Assembly (NCBI RefSeq): GCF_017357225.1
Contig: NZ_CP071604.1
Location: 3,751,501-3,815,500 of the forward strand
Direction of reading: 5' to 3'
DNA: 64,000 nt
From: Rhizobium binae
Lineage (GTDB): Bacteria > Pseudomonadota > Alphaproteobacteria > Rhizobiales > Rhizobiaceae
Shown one piece after another: positions 17,457 through 26,557 of the stretch (position 1 is its first letter; the number at the start of each line of letters is the position of its first letter). The notes under the pieces are model-generated. The model had not been told where the DNA came from. It was given only the letters and a program-made list of their open reading frames with translations, and made no database searches. The position numbers and the translations under genes were made by a program.

Positions 17457-18839
17457 CTAGTCTTGCAGCCGCTTCTTCAGTCCGTCGATGATCGTCTTGG
17501 TCAGAAGATCGTAATTTTCATCGAAGTGATGATCGCCGGGCAACTCGATAACCTCGGCGCCGCTGTCTTTCAGCGCCGGGCAGGCGACGTCGTCGTCATC
17601 GTCCTTGCCGTAGATGCATTGCACGAGTTTGGGGTCGACGTTCTTCAAATCGGCGACCGGATCGCCTCCCGCCCCTTCCGTCTTCTGGCCGAGCCAGCCG
17701 AGAACGGAAATGACGTAGTCGACTTGGTGCGAGAGCGACAGCAGCGACAATTGCGCCACCGCCGACTTCTCGGCCGGTTTCAGCAGCTGGTAGGTCGCGG
17801 GCACGACGTCGGCGCCGAAGGAATAGCCGACGAGCAGCACATGCTTCACCTTCCACTGTTTGCGGTAGAAATCGATGATCTTCGAAAGATCGCCGGCGGT
17901 CTCCTCCGGCTTGCGCTCCGACCAGAAATAATGAAGCGAGTCGATGCCGACGACGGGAATGCCTTCCTTCTGCAGGGTGCCGCCCACCTCCTTGTCGATG
18001 TCTCGCCATCCGCCGTCGCCGGAATAGATCACTGCCATCGTATCGAGGGTGGGGGTGGCCTCGAGGATCGCCAACGGCAGCCCGAGCGGATTGCCGAAGG
18101 CGCCGGAGGCGGTGACGAGGTCATCGAGCGTATCGGCAAACACCGTCTGCGCGTCGTCGGTGGACTCGCGGATCTCGATCGCGGAATGGACTTCCTTCAG
18201 CGCTTCGGCATGCGCCCTGCCATCCTTGTTGGCGTTGGGCGTAAAAACTGAAATAACGGGATCCGGCAGAGCGCCGTCACTCAGCCCGTAGACCATGCGT
18301 TCGCCGACGGCTTTTTTCGAAGCAGGCGTGCAAAGCTCCTTGGTCAGCGGGATGCCGGCCTTCGGATCGACGGCGAGCGTCTGACCGATCGTCGCATCCG
18401 GTGTCTGCGCCGCGATCGCCAGAGCCAAGGCCCCACCCTCGCCGATCCCGGCGACAATCGGCAGGTGATAGGCGTTGTTGCCTGTCGCACGCTGCACCTG
18501 CTGGCTCAGCGATTCGATGTCCGAGACCATGTAGACGCAGCCGTCGTTGAGGCTGACGTCGTAGCGGTCAAGCGCCTGGATATAGGAAGGAAAGTCGACA
18601 CCGATGACAACGGCGCCTTCGGAAACCAGCCTGTCGGCCTCGGCCCTCTCATAATCACCCCAGCCGGCGGCATCCGAAATCAGCATCACCGTACCCTTCA
18701 CCTCCCCTTCCGGAAGGAAGATGTGAGGCGACGGGATGAGCCCGCTTTCGAAGCTCTGCGTGGTTTCCTCGGCGGCGTCAGCCGATGCGGCCGCGAGCAT
18801 GCAGGCGCATGCCGTGGCAAGAAGGATTGTCCTGATCAT
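17457..18839 (-). CDS. acvB: AcvB/VirJ-family periplasmic lipase (lysyl-phosphatidylglycerol hydrolase)
   Basis: 460-residue exported protein (signal peptide MIRTILLATACACMLAAASA, cleavage near ADAAE) with two tandem alpha/beta-hydrolase-like halves. The C-terminal half carries the nucleophile motif GYSFGADV, with Ser at about residue 340, and a terminal GDHHFDENY that supplies the His. AcvB of Agrobacterium was shown to hydrolyse lysyl-phosphatidylglycerol made by LpiA; VirJ is the plasmid paralogue. The start codon overlaps the lpiA stop (ATGA), the conserved lpiA-acvB operon. Confidence 0.93.
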   Translation of the reverse strand: MIRTILLATACACMLAAASADAAEETTQSFESGLIPSPHIFLPEGEVKGTVMLISDAAGWGDYERAEADRLVSEGAVVIGVDFPSYIQALDRYDVSLNDGCVYMVSDIESLSQQVQRATGNNAYHLPIVAGIGEGGALALAIAAQTPDATIGQTLAVDPKAGIPLTKELCTPASKKAVGERMVYGLSDGALPDPVISVFTPNANKDGRAHAEALKEVHSAIEIRESTDDAQTVFADTLDDLVTASGAFGNPLGLPLAILEATPTLDTMAVIYSGDGGWRDIDKEVGGTLQKEGIPVVGIDSLHYFWSERKPEETAGDLSKIIDFYRKQWKVKHVLLVGYSFGADVVPATYQLLKPAEKSAVAQLSLLSLSHQVDYVISVLGWLGQKTEGAGGDPVADLKNVDPKLVQCIYGKDDDDDVACPALKDSGAEVIELPGDHHFDENYDLLTKTIIDGLKKRLQD

Positions 18840-21439
18840 TTTCTCACTACCCCTTTCAACCCGCCCCCGATCAGTAACGTCGCGTCCATCAACGCGATCA
18901 TCGGATTGCCCCCTCCGGAGACCGCAAGATAACGCGGTTGCCAGTGCGGGTGAAACTTGGATTTGAATGCCCGAAGGCCTTTAAAGTTGTAGAAGCGCTC
19001 GCCGTGTTCAAAGACGGTGCTGCCGATGCGGTCCCAGACGGGTGCCGCCTCGCGTTTCGACATGCCGGAGAGAGGCGCCATGCCGAGATTGAAGTGGGTG
19101 AAACCCTGACCGCGCAGATACTCCATGATCTGCACGAAGAGAAAGTCCATCGAGCCCTTCGGCGCGTCCGGAGAGAAACGCATGAGATCGATCGTGCCCT
19201 CCTCCCGGGATTCGGTGACGAGGATATTGGCAAAGGCAACGATCTTGCCGTCTTTCTTCAGAATGCCGACCGGTTGAGAGGCGACATAATCGGGATCGAA
19301 GGCGCCGAGCGAGAAGCCCTTTTCCTTGGCGTTGTGATGCTCGAGCCAGGCAGCGGAAACCGCGGCGAGATCATCGATGACCACGGGCACGTCCTGCGGG
19401 TCGACAACGGCGAATTCCAGCCCGTCGCGCTGCGCCCGGCTCGCAGTCTGCCGGAGATTCGCCCATTTGCCGCCCTTCATCTCGAAGGTCCTGAGATCGG
19501 CCACCGCCAGTTCGCCGAGCTTGAAGGCGCGCAGGCCGGCATCAGCGCAATGGGAAAGCAACGCCGGCGAGATCTGGTAAAAAACCGCGCGACAGCCTGC
19601 CGCCCGCGCAGCCTCGACGAAGCGCCAGACGAGTTCCGGTACGGCGCGATGATCTCCAACCGGATCGAAGAGGGCGATCCATGAGCGGCCCTGCCGGCCG
19701 TACATGATGAAGGCGTCGCCCTTCTCCGAAAACATGATGCTCTTGTCGCCCATCCGCACCAGATTGGCGTCAGCATTGCCCTGCTTCCTGACGATGTCGA
19801 CAGCGCGCGCCAGCGCCTCCTCCGTCGCCGGTTCCGGCCGGAAGGTCGCCGGCCGGAGCAAGCTGAAAATGGCAATGGCCGACGAGATGATGGTGATGCC
19901 AAGCAGGGCGCGCAGTCCCCGCGGCGCCTCGGCGGTGAATTCAAACTGCCACCAGAGTTCGTTGCTGTATTCGACATCGCGATAGACGAAGAGCAAGATG
20001 ACGACAGCGCCAACGACGATGACGGCGATCGCCATCAGCCAGGATGCCGTCATTGCCTGGTTGAGCAGCGACGCATGGCGGGTAAAGAGCCGGCGGCTGA
20101 CGAAGAGCCCGAAGATGAGGAAGGCAAGAAAAGCGGCTTCAACCAGCGCAATTGCCTTCAACAGCGACAAGGTCAACGCCGCAACGGCCGAGAACACCGC
20201 CACCCACCAGGCGCCGTCCAGCCTTTGACTAAGGCCGCGCGCGGCAACCACAAGCGCCAGCCCGAGCAGGCTGGAGAGGAAGTGCGCGCCTTCGACCAAC
20301 GGCAGCGGCAGATAGTTAGACAGAAATTCCAGATTCTGATCCGGCGTCGGTGTGACGCTCGAAAACACCAGCATGACGCCGAGCAGCAGGGCCAAGGTCG
20401 ACAGCAGCTGCGGCATCAGCCGCCCGCCGATGCGCCGGACGCTGGAGGCGGCGGGGTGATCGACAAAACGGCGCAGTTCCGTCGCGGAGACCGCGAGCAC
20501 GGCGATCAACAGCGGCAGCACATGATAGGTCAGCCGATAGAGCACCAGCGATCCCAGCACCGCATCGATATTCACCGCGCTGCCGAGCGAGGCGATAATT
20601 ACGGTCTCGAACACGCCGAGTCCGGCCGGAACGTGGCTGAGCACGCCGAGACCGACGGCGATCGCATAGACGGCCAGGAAGGCCGGCCAACCGATGGCGG
20701 TCTGCGGCAAGAGCACGTAGAGCACCGAGGCCGAAGCGGCGATATCGAAGGCCGTCACCAGGAATTGGCGCGACCAGGTGCGCGAATCCGGCAGGCGGAT
20801 CGCGACGGCGCCGAGATCGAGCACGCGGCCTTCGCGGCCGATGAACAGCACAGCTCCGAGAATGGCGAGGATCGAGCCGGCGATCAGCCGGAGAAGGAAC
20901 GCGCTGACACCGATCAGCGGCCCGATCTCGCTTGCGATGATAATGAGGGCGATCGCCGCGACCCCCGCTAGCCCGAGACCGAAGGACAGGGTGACGAAGG
21001 CGATGATACGGCCGATATCCTCCGGCGAGAGACCGAGGCGCGTATAGGCGCGGTAGCGGATCGCACCGCCCGAAAGGGCGCCGAAACCGGCGGTATTGCC
21101 GACCGCGTACGCACTGAAGGCCGTCAGCGCCACATGCGGAAACGGCAGTTTTTTGCCGATATACTCGATGGCGTTGAGATCATAGAAGACCAGGGATAGG
21201 AAGCTGAGCGCAGTGAAGAACAGCGCCAGCAGGATCGCGCTCGGCCTGGTCGCCGCCAGCGCACCGACGACATCATCATAGCGAACCTCGTTGGTGAGCT
21301 GCATGATCGCATAACCGACGAGACAAAAGACAACGAGCGTCGCGGCTGCCGTCAGTGGCGTCCTGTACCGTCTAAAAAGCCCACGAATAGAATACGCGTC
21401 CGTCGCTTCCATCTCTTCCAAATCGCCGTGACCCGACAT
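18836..21439 (-). CDS. lpiA: LpiA, lysyl-phosphatidylglycerol synthase/flippase (MprF family)
   Basis: 867-residue membrane protein. The N-terminal two-thirds contain about fourteen hydrophobic helices (flippase region), with the MprF-typical segment AVGNTAGFGALSGGAIRYR. The C-terminal cytoplasmic domain transfers lysine from Lys-tRNA to phosphatidylglycerol; SIMFSEKGDAFIMYGRQGRSWIALFDP and FNLGMAPLSGM are family signatures. In rhizobia lpiA is acid-induced and adds positive charge to the membrane. I prefer ATG 21439 (GCAGGTACGAG upstream, fits the roughly 865-residue family); an in-frame ATG at 21490 lacks a ribosome site. Overlaps acvB by four bases. Confidence 0.94.
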   Translation of the reverse strand: MSGHGDLEEMEATDAYSIRGLFRRYRTPLTAAATLVVFCLVGYAIMQLTNEVRYDDVVGALAATRPSAILLALFFTALSFLSLVFYDLNAIEYIGKKLPFPHVALTAFSAYAVGNTAGFGALSGGAIRYRAYTRLGLSPEDIGRIIAFVTLSFGLGLAGVAAIALIIIASEIGPLIGVSAFLLRLIAGSILAILGAVLFIGREGRVLDLGAVAIRLPDSRTWSRQFLVTAFDIAASASVLYVLLPQTAIGWPAFLAVYAIAVGLGVLSHVPAGLGVFETVIIASLGSAVNIDAVLGSLVLYRLTYHVLPLLIAVLAVSATELRRFVDHPAASSVRRIGGRLMPQLLSTLALLLGVMLVFSSVTPTPDQNLEFLSNYLPLPLVEGAHFLSSLLGLALVVAARGLSQRLDGAWWVAVFSAVAALTLSLLKAIALVEAAFLAFLIFGLFVSRRLFTRHASLLNQAMTASWLMAIAVIVVGAVVILLFVYRDVEYSNELWWQFEFTAEAPRGLRALLGITIISSAIAIFSLLRPATFRPEPATEEALARAVDIVRKQGNADANLVRMGDKSIMFSEKGDAFIMYGRQGRSWIALFDPVGDHRAVPELVWRFVEAARAAGCRAVFYQISPALLSHCADAGLRAFKLGELAVADLRTFEMKGGKWANLRQTASRAQRDGLEFAVVDPQDVPVVIDDLAAVSAAWLEHHNAKEKGFSLGAFDPDYVASQPVGILKKDGKIVAFANILVTESREEGTIDLMRFSPDAPKGSMDFLFVQIMEYLRGQGFTHFNLGMAPLSGMSKREAAPVWDRIGSTVFEHGERFYNFKGLRAFKSKFHPHWQPRYLAVSGGGNPMIALMDATLLIGGGLKGVVRK

Positions 21440-21676
21440 CTCGTACCTGCGCAATTTCCAAATTCGGCGGGAATCATTTTTCAAAGACATAACATGACAG
21501 GCCTATAAGCTCTGTGAAGCCGTGCCACCGTTACCCCAGCCCCGCCGCCTGCGCCTCAATCACCCTCAATTGGGGCGAATTTGCGCAGGCGAACTGTGTT
21601 CGCACATTGCATTTTCGTAAGCTTGTGAAGAGTTTGCGATCATGACGAAGATTTGAGACGCGAGAGAAGATTAGAC

Positions 21677-22054
21677 ATGCAGGATGACCTGGCCTTCGTG
21701 ATCCTCATCCTCGGCAGATTGCTGCTCGGCGGTCTTTTCGTTGCCGGCGGCATCCATCATTTTTTCGTCATCGTGCCGATAACCGATGCCATCGAAGCCC
21801 GCGGCGTTCCTTTTGCGAAATGGGTGCTGCTGTCCGGCAGCGTCTTTCAAAATGCTGCCGGCCTCCTGCTGATGCTGGGTCTGTTTGTCACCGCGGCAGC
21901 GTTCGCTCTCATCATCTTCACGCTTGCGGCGTCGGTGATGCTGCTAAATTTCTGGGACATGGAAGGCACAGCCCGCGACAGCGCCGTCAACAGCTGGAAA
22001 AGCAACATGGCCATCATCGGCGGCCTGCTCACCGCAGCTGCCGGGGCGTTGTGA
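21677..22054 (+). CDS. DoxX-family small membrane protein
   Basis: 125-residue protein with four hydrophobic helices and the DoxX N-terminal pattern LGRLLLGGLFVAGGIHHF. It continues with AKWVLLSGSVFQNAAGLLLMLG and ends in a glycine/alanine-rich helix. DoxX proteins are quinone-linked or redox-associated membrane proteins of unclear function. ATG 21677 with GAGAGAAG upstream; the track-frame ATG at 21653 adds a non-hydrophobic MRRERRLD and is less likely. Divergent from lpiA, convergent with the MscS gene. Confidence 0.88.
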   Translation: MQDDLAFVILILGRLLLGGLFVAGGIHHFFVIVPITDAIEARGVPFAKWVLLSGSVFQNAAGLLLMLGLFVTAAAFALIIFTLAASVMLLNFWDMEGTARDSAVNSWKSNMAIIGGLLTAAAGAL

Positions 22055-22060
22055 GGCAGT

Positions 22061-24172
22061 TCAGGTGGCCGGCTCACCGCCGGCCCGTGCATGCGCAGCG
22101 TAGCGCGCCGCGGCAGCATCCACCTCCGCCGCGCGATCGCCGGCCACCTGCACCGTCGGCACAGCGAATTCGATGCCGTTTTCCTTGAAGGCATTGCGGA
22201 TCATCGCCAGTGCATTGCGGCGGATAACGAACTGTTCACCAGGCTTCGTCATCATCGACAGGCGCAGCTCGATCGCGAATTCGCCGAATTGCTCGACACC
22301 CTTCATCTTCAGCGTTTCGATGATGTGCGGGCCGAATTCCGGATTATCGAGCAACGTTTGACCGATCTGCTTGATCACTTTTTTCGCTTTGACCAGATCG
22401 GTGTCGTATGTGACGTTGAGACTGATCTTGTCGATCGTCCAGTCGCGGTTGAGGTTCTTGACCGCGCCAAGTTCCCCGAACGGCACGGTCGTCAGCGGCC
22501 CGCGGTGATGCCGGAGCTTCACCGAGCGCAGGCTGAAGGCCTCGACGACGCCCTTGTGGCTGCCGCTTTCGATATATTCGCCGACACGGAAGGCATCGTC
22601 CCAGAGATAGAACATGCCGCTGATGACATCCTTGACGATCGTCTGAGCGCCGAAACCCACAGCAACGCCGACGACGCCGGCGCCGGCAATCAATGGCCCG
22701 ATCTCGATGCCGAGGCCCGAGAGCACCATGAGAACCGCAATAACGGCGATAACCACGGCAAGGATATTGCGGAAGATCGGCAGCAGCGTCTGAAACCGCG
22801 CATGTCTGGCCTTCTCCTCGTCCGTCGCGCCGCCGTCCAGGGGCATGCCGAGCAGCTTGCCGTCGATATAGGCTTTGACGAGGTGCCAGAGCAAATCGGC
22901 AGCAAGCAGGATGACGATTCCGCCGATGACGCCGCGCGCGATCTTATCGACCATTTTGTCGCCCGCCGCCATCGTGTCGGCGCCGACGCCGAGCAGTTGG
23001 CCGAGCCAGATGGCTGCGAATGCGATGATCAGCGCCCTGACGCCGCGGTCGAGCAATACGGTGGCAATGCGGCGCGTGGCAAGGAAGCTTGCCTCGGTCT
23101 GCTGCAGCGATTTCACCGCAAGCGTCGAGACGGCGAGCACCCGCGGCAGCATCAGCACATAGATGCCGAGCCAGAGCAGCCAGTTGAACCCGGTGACCCA
23201 CAACCCCCAGAGCAACAGGAAATAAACGGTGAGCGCCCAGGAAATCCCGTGACCGCGCTTCTCGTCCTTCTGAGGCCGCGACCAGACAGCTTCGATCGCG
23301 ATCAGCAGCAGCCCGATGCCAAGGATATAGCCGACGAAGAGCCGGGCGCTCGGGGAAAAACCGAGCGGTTCCATCGACTGGATGGCCGCCCAGCCAAGCA
23401 TGAAATAGATGACGAAGATCGCAGAGTGGCGATACCAGAAGAGCGCGACGGCACGTGGCGGCATGGTCGGCGCGGTCACGCCTTGCCGCTCTTCCTCGGC
23501 CCGCGTCATCCCGATGAGATCGACCAAGAGGCCGCCCAGGCAAATCGTGAAACGCTGGACTATGAGCGCGATGGCGCAGAGGATCGCCACGCTCTGGCTG
23601 AGCGGAGGCCAGCTGAGACTGAAAAGCGCGAGCATTGTTGCCGCGGCGAAAATGAGAGCCGGTACGACGCGCGGCGTCAGATGCATGCCCGCCATCTGAG
23701 CCAGACGCCGGCGGCGACGGCGGAAGGCATAGCGGGCCATGCTTTCGACGATGGCCCCGAGCAGGAAGATCGCCAGGAATTGCGCGATCATTCGACTCCG
23801 GCCGGTAGCGGCGAACTCACCGAAAAACAGCAAGGACGCATTGCCGATCTGCGAGGGCAAAGTCATCGCCGCGTCGGACACCATCGAGACATGCCGGCGC
23901 GAATGCTGCAGCAGGCCAGAGAGAACCGACATCTGATTCTGGCTTGCCGAATCGGCGACAGGGGAGGTCGCCATCTGTGTCGCCATCCACTGCTTGACCT
24001 CCGGCGCCTGCATGAGCTGCATCATCTCACGCACTTGCGCCGGCGGGGTATCTGCAGCCGGCGCTGGCGCAGGCGTTTGGGAAAAGCCGGGCGACGCCGC
24101 CGGGAAAAGCGCAACGAATGCCAAGATGCCGAATATGGCGGCCTTTAAGCCCGCCGCCGTGCCACGCCCCAT
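22061..24172 (-). CDS. Large MscS-family mechanosensitive channel
   Basis: 703-residue inner-membrane channel of the YbiO/MscM-like type. Signal peptide (LKAAIFGILAFVALFPAASP), a periplasmic helical stretch, about ten membrane helices, then the MscS pore helix IAGAGVVGVAVGFGAQTIVK and the beta-domain FYLWDDAFRVGEYIESG. A cytoplasmic cage follows (VPFGELGAVKNLNRDW). It should open under hypo-osmotic membrane tension. ATG 24172 has the ideal GGAGGGCGGTC upstream and begins directly before the signal peptide; an ATG at 24223 is the alternative. Confidence 0.93.
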   Translation of the reverse strand: MGRGTAAGLKAAIFGILAFVALFPAASPGFSQTPAPAPAADTPPAQVREMMQLMQAPEVKQWMATQMATSPVADSASQNQMSVLSGLLQHSRRHVSMVSDAAMTLPSQIGNASLLFFGEFAATGRSRMIAQFLAIFLLGAIVESMARYAFRRRRRRLAQMAGMHLTPRVVPALIFAAATMLALFSLSWPPLSQSVAILCAIALIVQRFTICLGGLLVDLIGMTRAEEERQGVTAPTMPPRAVALFWYRHSAIFVIYFMLGWAAIQSMEPLGFSPSARLFVGYILGIGLLLIAIEAVWSRPQKDEKRGHGISWALTVYFLLLWGLWVTGFNWLLWLGIYVLMLPRVLAVSTLAVKSLQQTEASFLATRRIATVLLDRGVRALIIAFAAIWLGQLLGVGADTMAAGDKMVDKIARGVIGGIVILLAADLLWHLVKAYIDGKLLGMPLDGGATDEEKARHARFQTLLPIFRNILAVVIAVIAVLMVLSGLGIEIGPLIAGAGVVGVAVGFGAQTIVKDVISGMFYLWDDAFRVGEYIESGSHKGVVEAFSLRSVKLRHHRGPLTTVPFGELGAVKNLNRDWTIDKISLNVTYDTDLVKAKKVIKQIGQTLLDNPEFGPHIIETLKMKGVEQFGEFAIELRLSMMTKPGEQFVIRRNALAMIRNAFKENGIEFAVPTVQVAGDRAAEVDAAAARYAAHARAGGEPAT

Positions 24173-24435
24173 GACCGCCCTCCAACGGAGTGTCGGCCGC
24201 TTGGAAGGAAGCAACCCCGACATTTCCTTTTCCGCAATGGATACTCGGGACCGTAGCCGCCAGCAAGCGGTAGGAAAACCATACCAACGGCTAGAGGAAT
24301 TCCGTTAAAAGTGAGAAGCGGTTTTCTGTCCGGAATTGCTTGAAAAGGTTAGAGCGGGTTCTGCCTTTCCGTGAAAAACTTGACCGCTCCATAGCCGGAA
24401 GAATTCCCCGCCTGAGGGCGAGGAAAGCTCTGGCC

Positions 24436-25467
24436 TCAAGATTTCGGCGTCGGCTTTTCCACATGGCCGCCGAAACCGGCGCGCATTGCCGACAGCACCT
24501 TGTTGGCGAACTCGTCATTGTCGCGCGAGGAGAATCGGCCGTAGAGCGCAGCGCTCAGCACCGGGGTCGGCACGCTTTCATCGATTGCCGCCATGATCGT
24601 CCAGCGGCCTTCGCCGCTGTCCGAGACACGGCCCGCATATTTGGAAAGTCCGGGATCGGCATGCAGCGCATCGGCCGTCAGATCGAGCAGCCAGGAGGTG
24701 ATGACGCTGCCGCGACGCCAGACTTCGGCGACATCCTGCAGATTGAAATCGTATTGGAAATGTTCGGGATGGGCGAGCGGCGCGGTCTCCGCATCGGCAT
24801 CGTGCGAGGCAGCGCCAATATTGGCGTGTTTCAGAATGTTGAGGCCTTCGGCATAGGCAGCCATCAGGCCGTATTCGATGCCATTATGGACCATCTTGAC
24901 GAAATGACCGGCGCCGTGCGGGCCGCAATGCAGATAACCCTGCTCCGCGGTGCTGGCCGCCGCCGCTTCGGCGGTGCGGTTCGGCGATGCTTCCGTCTTG
25001 CCGACGCCGGGGGCGAGCGTCGCAAAGATCGGAGACAGATGCTGAACGGTGCCCTTCTCGCCACCGATCATCAGGCAATAGCCGCGCTCCAGGCCGAAGA
25101 CGCCGCCGCTGGTGCCGACATCGACATAATGGATGCCCTTGGTGATGAGTTCGGCACCACGGCGGATGTCGTCATGGTAATAGGAATTGCCGCCGTCGAT
25201 GACGATATCGCCGTTCTGAAGCAACGGCACCAGGCTCGAAAGTACCTTGTCGACGATCGCCGCCGGCAGCATCAGCCAGATCGCCCGGGGGTGGCTAAGC
25301 TTCGAGACGAATTCCTCGAGCGACGCGCTCCCGGTCGCGCCGAGGCCTGCAAGCTCGGCAACGCTTTCGGGCCTCGCGTCATAGACGACGCATTCGTGAC
25401 CGCCCCGCATCAAGCGCTGGACCATGTAATTGCCCATGCGGCCCAAACCAACCATCCCAAGCTGCAT
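24436..25467 (-). CDS. gnd: 6-phosphogluconate dehydrogenase, decarboxylating (short bacterial type)
   Basis: 343-residue Gnd of the short, often NAD-preferring class (GndZ/YqeC-like). N-terminal Rossmann MQLGMVGLGRMGNYMVQRL; IDGGNSYYHDD; VDVGTSGGVFGLERGYCLMIGG, the substrate-binding signature; GPHGAGHFVKMVHNGIEYGLM, which contains the catalytic Lys; and GRWTIMAAIDESVPTPVLSAALYGRFSSR. It converts 6-phosphogluconate to ribulose 5-phosphate with CO2 release, feeding the pentose phosphate pathway together with tkt at 30.2 kb. AGGAGATTCAT precedes ATG 25467. Confidence 0.94.
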   Translation of the reverse strand: MQLGMVGLGRMGNYMVQRLMRGGHECVVYDARPESVAELAGLGATGSASLEEFVSKLSHPRAIWLMLPAAIVDKVLSSLVPLLQNGDIVIDGGNSYYHDDIRRGAELITKGIHYVDVGTSGGVFGLERGYCLMIGGEKGTVQHLSPIFATLAPGVGKTEASPNRTAEAAAASTAEQGYLHCGPHGAGHFVKMVHNGIEYGLMAAYAEGLNILKHANIGAASHDADAETAPLAHPEHFQYDFNLQDVAEVWRRGSVITSWLLDLTADALHADPGLSKYAGRVSDSGEGRWTIMAAIDESVPTPVLSAALYGRFSSRDNDEFANKVLSAMRAGFGGHVEKPTPKS

Positions 25468-25620
25468 ATGAATCTCCTGGAAACCGAAATGAAGTATCGA
25501 CTCCGGAAACTAGCACCCGCAGTGCGACAGGCAAGCGAAGTCTCGACCAGGTCAGCGCGTGCGACGATCGCGCCGCGGCTAGATAACGCCGGGCCGAACA
25601 GCCCGACGCCGGCTCATTGC

Positions 25621-26103
25621 TCACTCATCGGGCGCGCTGGCCGGTTCACCCTTCATCTCGCTGAGGAACATGCCCTCGCGCAGGTTGATGCCGTACTCGA
25701 CGAAGGCCTTCATGCAGCAAAGCATCTGCGTCCAGCCTTCACAATTGAGATAGGTGCCGCGCCGGCCGGCCTCATCCTCGCGCCAGCCGTTCTCGGCAAT
25801 CGTCACCAGCGTGCCGCCATCCTCCAGCGGTTTGAAATTCATCTCGACCAGCGTCTTGTAACTCGTCTTGTCCTCGCCGGTGCCGCCGTCCCAGCGAAGC
25901 ACGATGCGGCTTTCCGGCACGAGCTCGACGACCTCGACCGGCGCATCCTTCCACCAGATCACCGTCGTGCCTTGGACGAGCGGGGCGCTCGCCCCGCCGA
26001 TCGTGGTGAAATAGCTGCTGAGCTTCTTCGGATTGACGACGGCGTCGAACACCTCTGCGACGGGACGGCCGATGCGGCCGGAAATGCGGATTCCGAGAGA
26101 CAT
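25621..26103 (-). CDS. AHSA1/SRPBCC-domain protein
   Basis: 160-residue START/Bet v1-fold protein of the AHSA1 group: MSLGIRISGRIGRPVAEVFDAV, LSSYFTTIGGASAPLVQG, TVIWWKDAPVEV, and near the end EGWTQMLCCMKAFVEYG. The ligand is unknown. GAGGAG lies nine bases before ATG 26103; in-frame upstream ATGs run into the operator. Such proteins are commonly encoded beside an ArsR-type repressor, as here, where the regulator diverges from it. Confidence 0.88.
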   Translation of the reverse strand: MSLGIRISGRIGRPVAEVFDAVVNPKKLSSYFTTIGGASAPLVQGTTVIWWKDAPVEVVELVPESRIVLRWDGGTGEDKTSYKTLVEMNFKPLEDGGTLVTIAENGWREDEAGRRGTYLNCEGWTQMLCCMKAFVEYGINLREGMFLSEMKGEPASAPDE

Positions 26104-26138
26104 GGCATTGCTCCTCTTCTCCATTGTGCCCAAACCCA

Positions 26139-26157
26139 TTATGTTATAAAAACATAA
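26139..26157. promoter_or_regulatory. Operator-like inverted repeat of the ArsR/AHSA1 pair
   Basis: TTATGTT (26139-26145) and AACATAA (26151-26157) form a perfect 7-5-7 palindrome that ends one base before the ArsR start codon and lies 36 bp upstream of the divergent AHSA1 start. The position fits an autoregulatory ArsR site controlling both genes. Confidence 0.65.
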
Positions 26158-26158
26158 C

Positions 26159-26494
26159 ATGTCAAGCGAATCAACCGACGACCCAGTTTTTAAGGCGCTG
26201 GCGCATCACCGCCGCCGCGAGATTCTCGATCTGCTCAAGGATGGCGCCCGCACCACAGGGACGCTTTGCGACTTGTTTCCCGACATGGACCGCTGCACGG
26301 TGATGCAGCATCTGAAAGTGCTGGAGGAAGCCGATCTGGTCATCGCCAGGAAGGAGGGGCGCGAACGTTGGAACCACCTGAACAGCCTGCCGATCAAGCA
26401 GATCTACGATCGCTGGATCAGCGCCTATGCCGGCCACGCCCTGTCGATCCTCGATCGGCTGAGAAGCGATCTCGAAGACCAGCCGGAACAATGA
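26159..26494 (+). CDS. ArsR-family winged-helix repressor
   Basis: 111-residue helix-turn-helix protein: FKALAHHRRREILDLLKDG, then TTGTLCDLFPDMDRCTVMQH (recognition helix) and LVIARKEGRERWNHLN (wing). No clear metal-binding Cys pair (the ELCVCDL box of metal sensors is absent), so it belongs to the non-metal ArsR group often paired with AHSA1 proteins. The ATG directly follows the operator without a Shine-Dalgarno sequence, so the message may be leaderless. Confidence 0.9.
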   Translation: MSSESTDDPVFKALAHHRRREILDLLKDGARTTGTLCDLFPDMDRCTVMQHLKVLEEADLVIARKEGRERWNHLNSLPIKQIYDRWISAYAGHALSILDRLRSDLEDQPEQ

Positions 26495-26557
26495 GGGGCG
26501 CCCCCCTTGCCGGCCGGCCGAAATGCTATGCTGACCACAAGACAGGAGACGGGACAG

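Noticed and set aside
22091..24148. Long plus-strand ORF of 685 codons opposite the MscS gene
   Set aside because: It is an antisense shadow: no ribosome site, Arg/Asp/His/Gln-rich composition, and the minus strand encodes a clear MscS channel.
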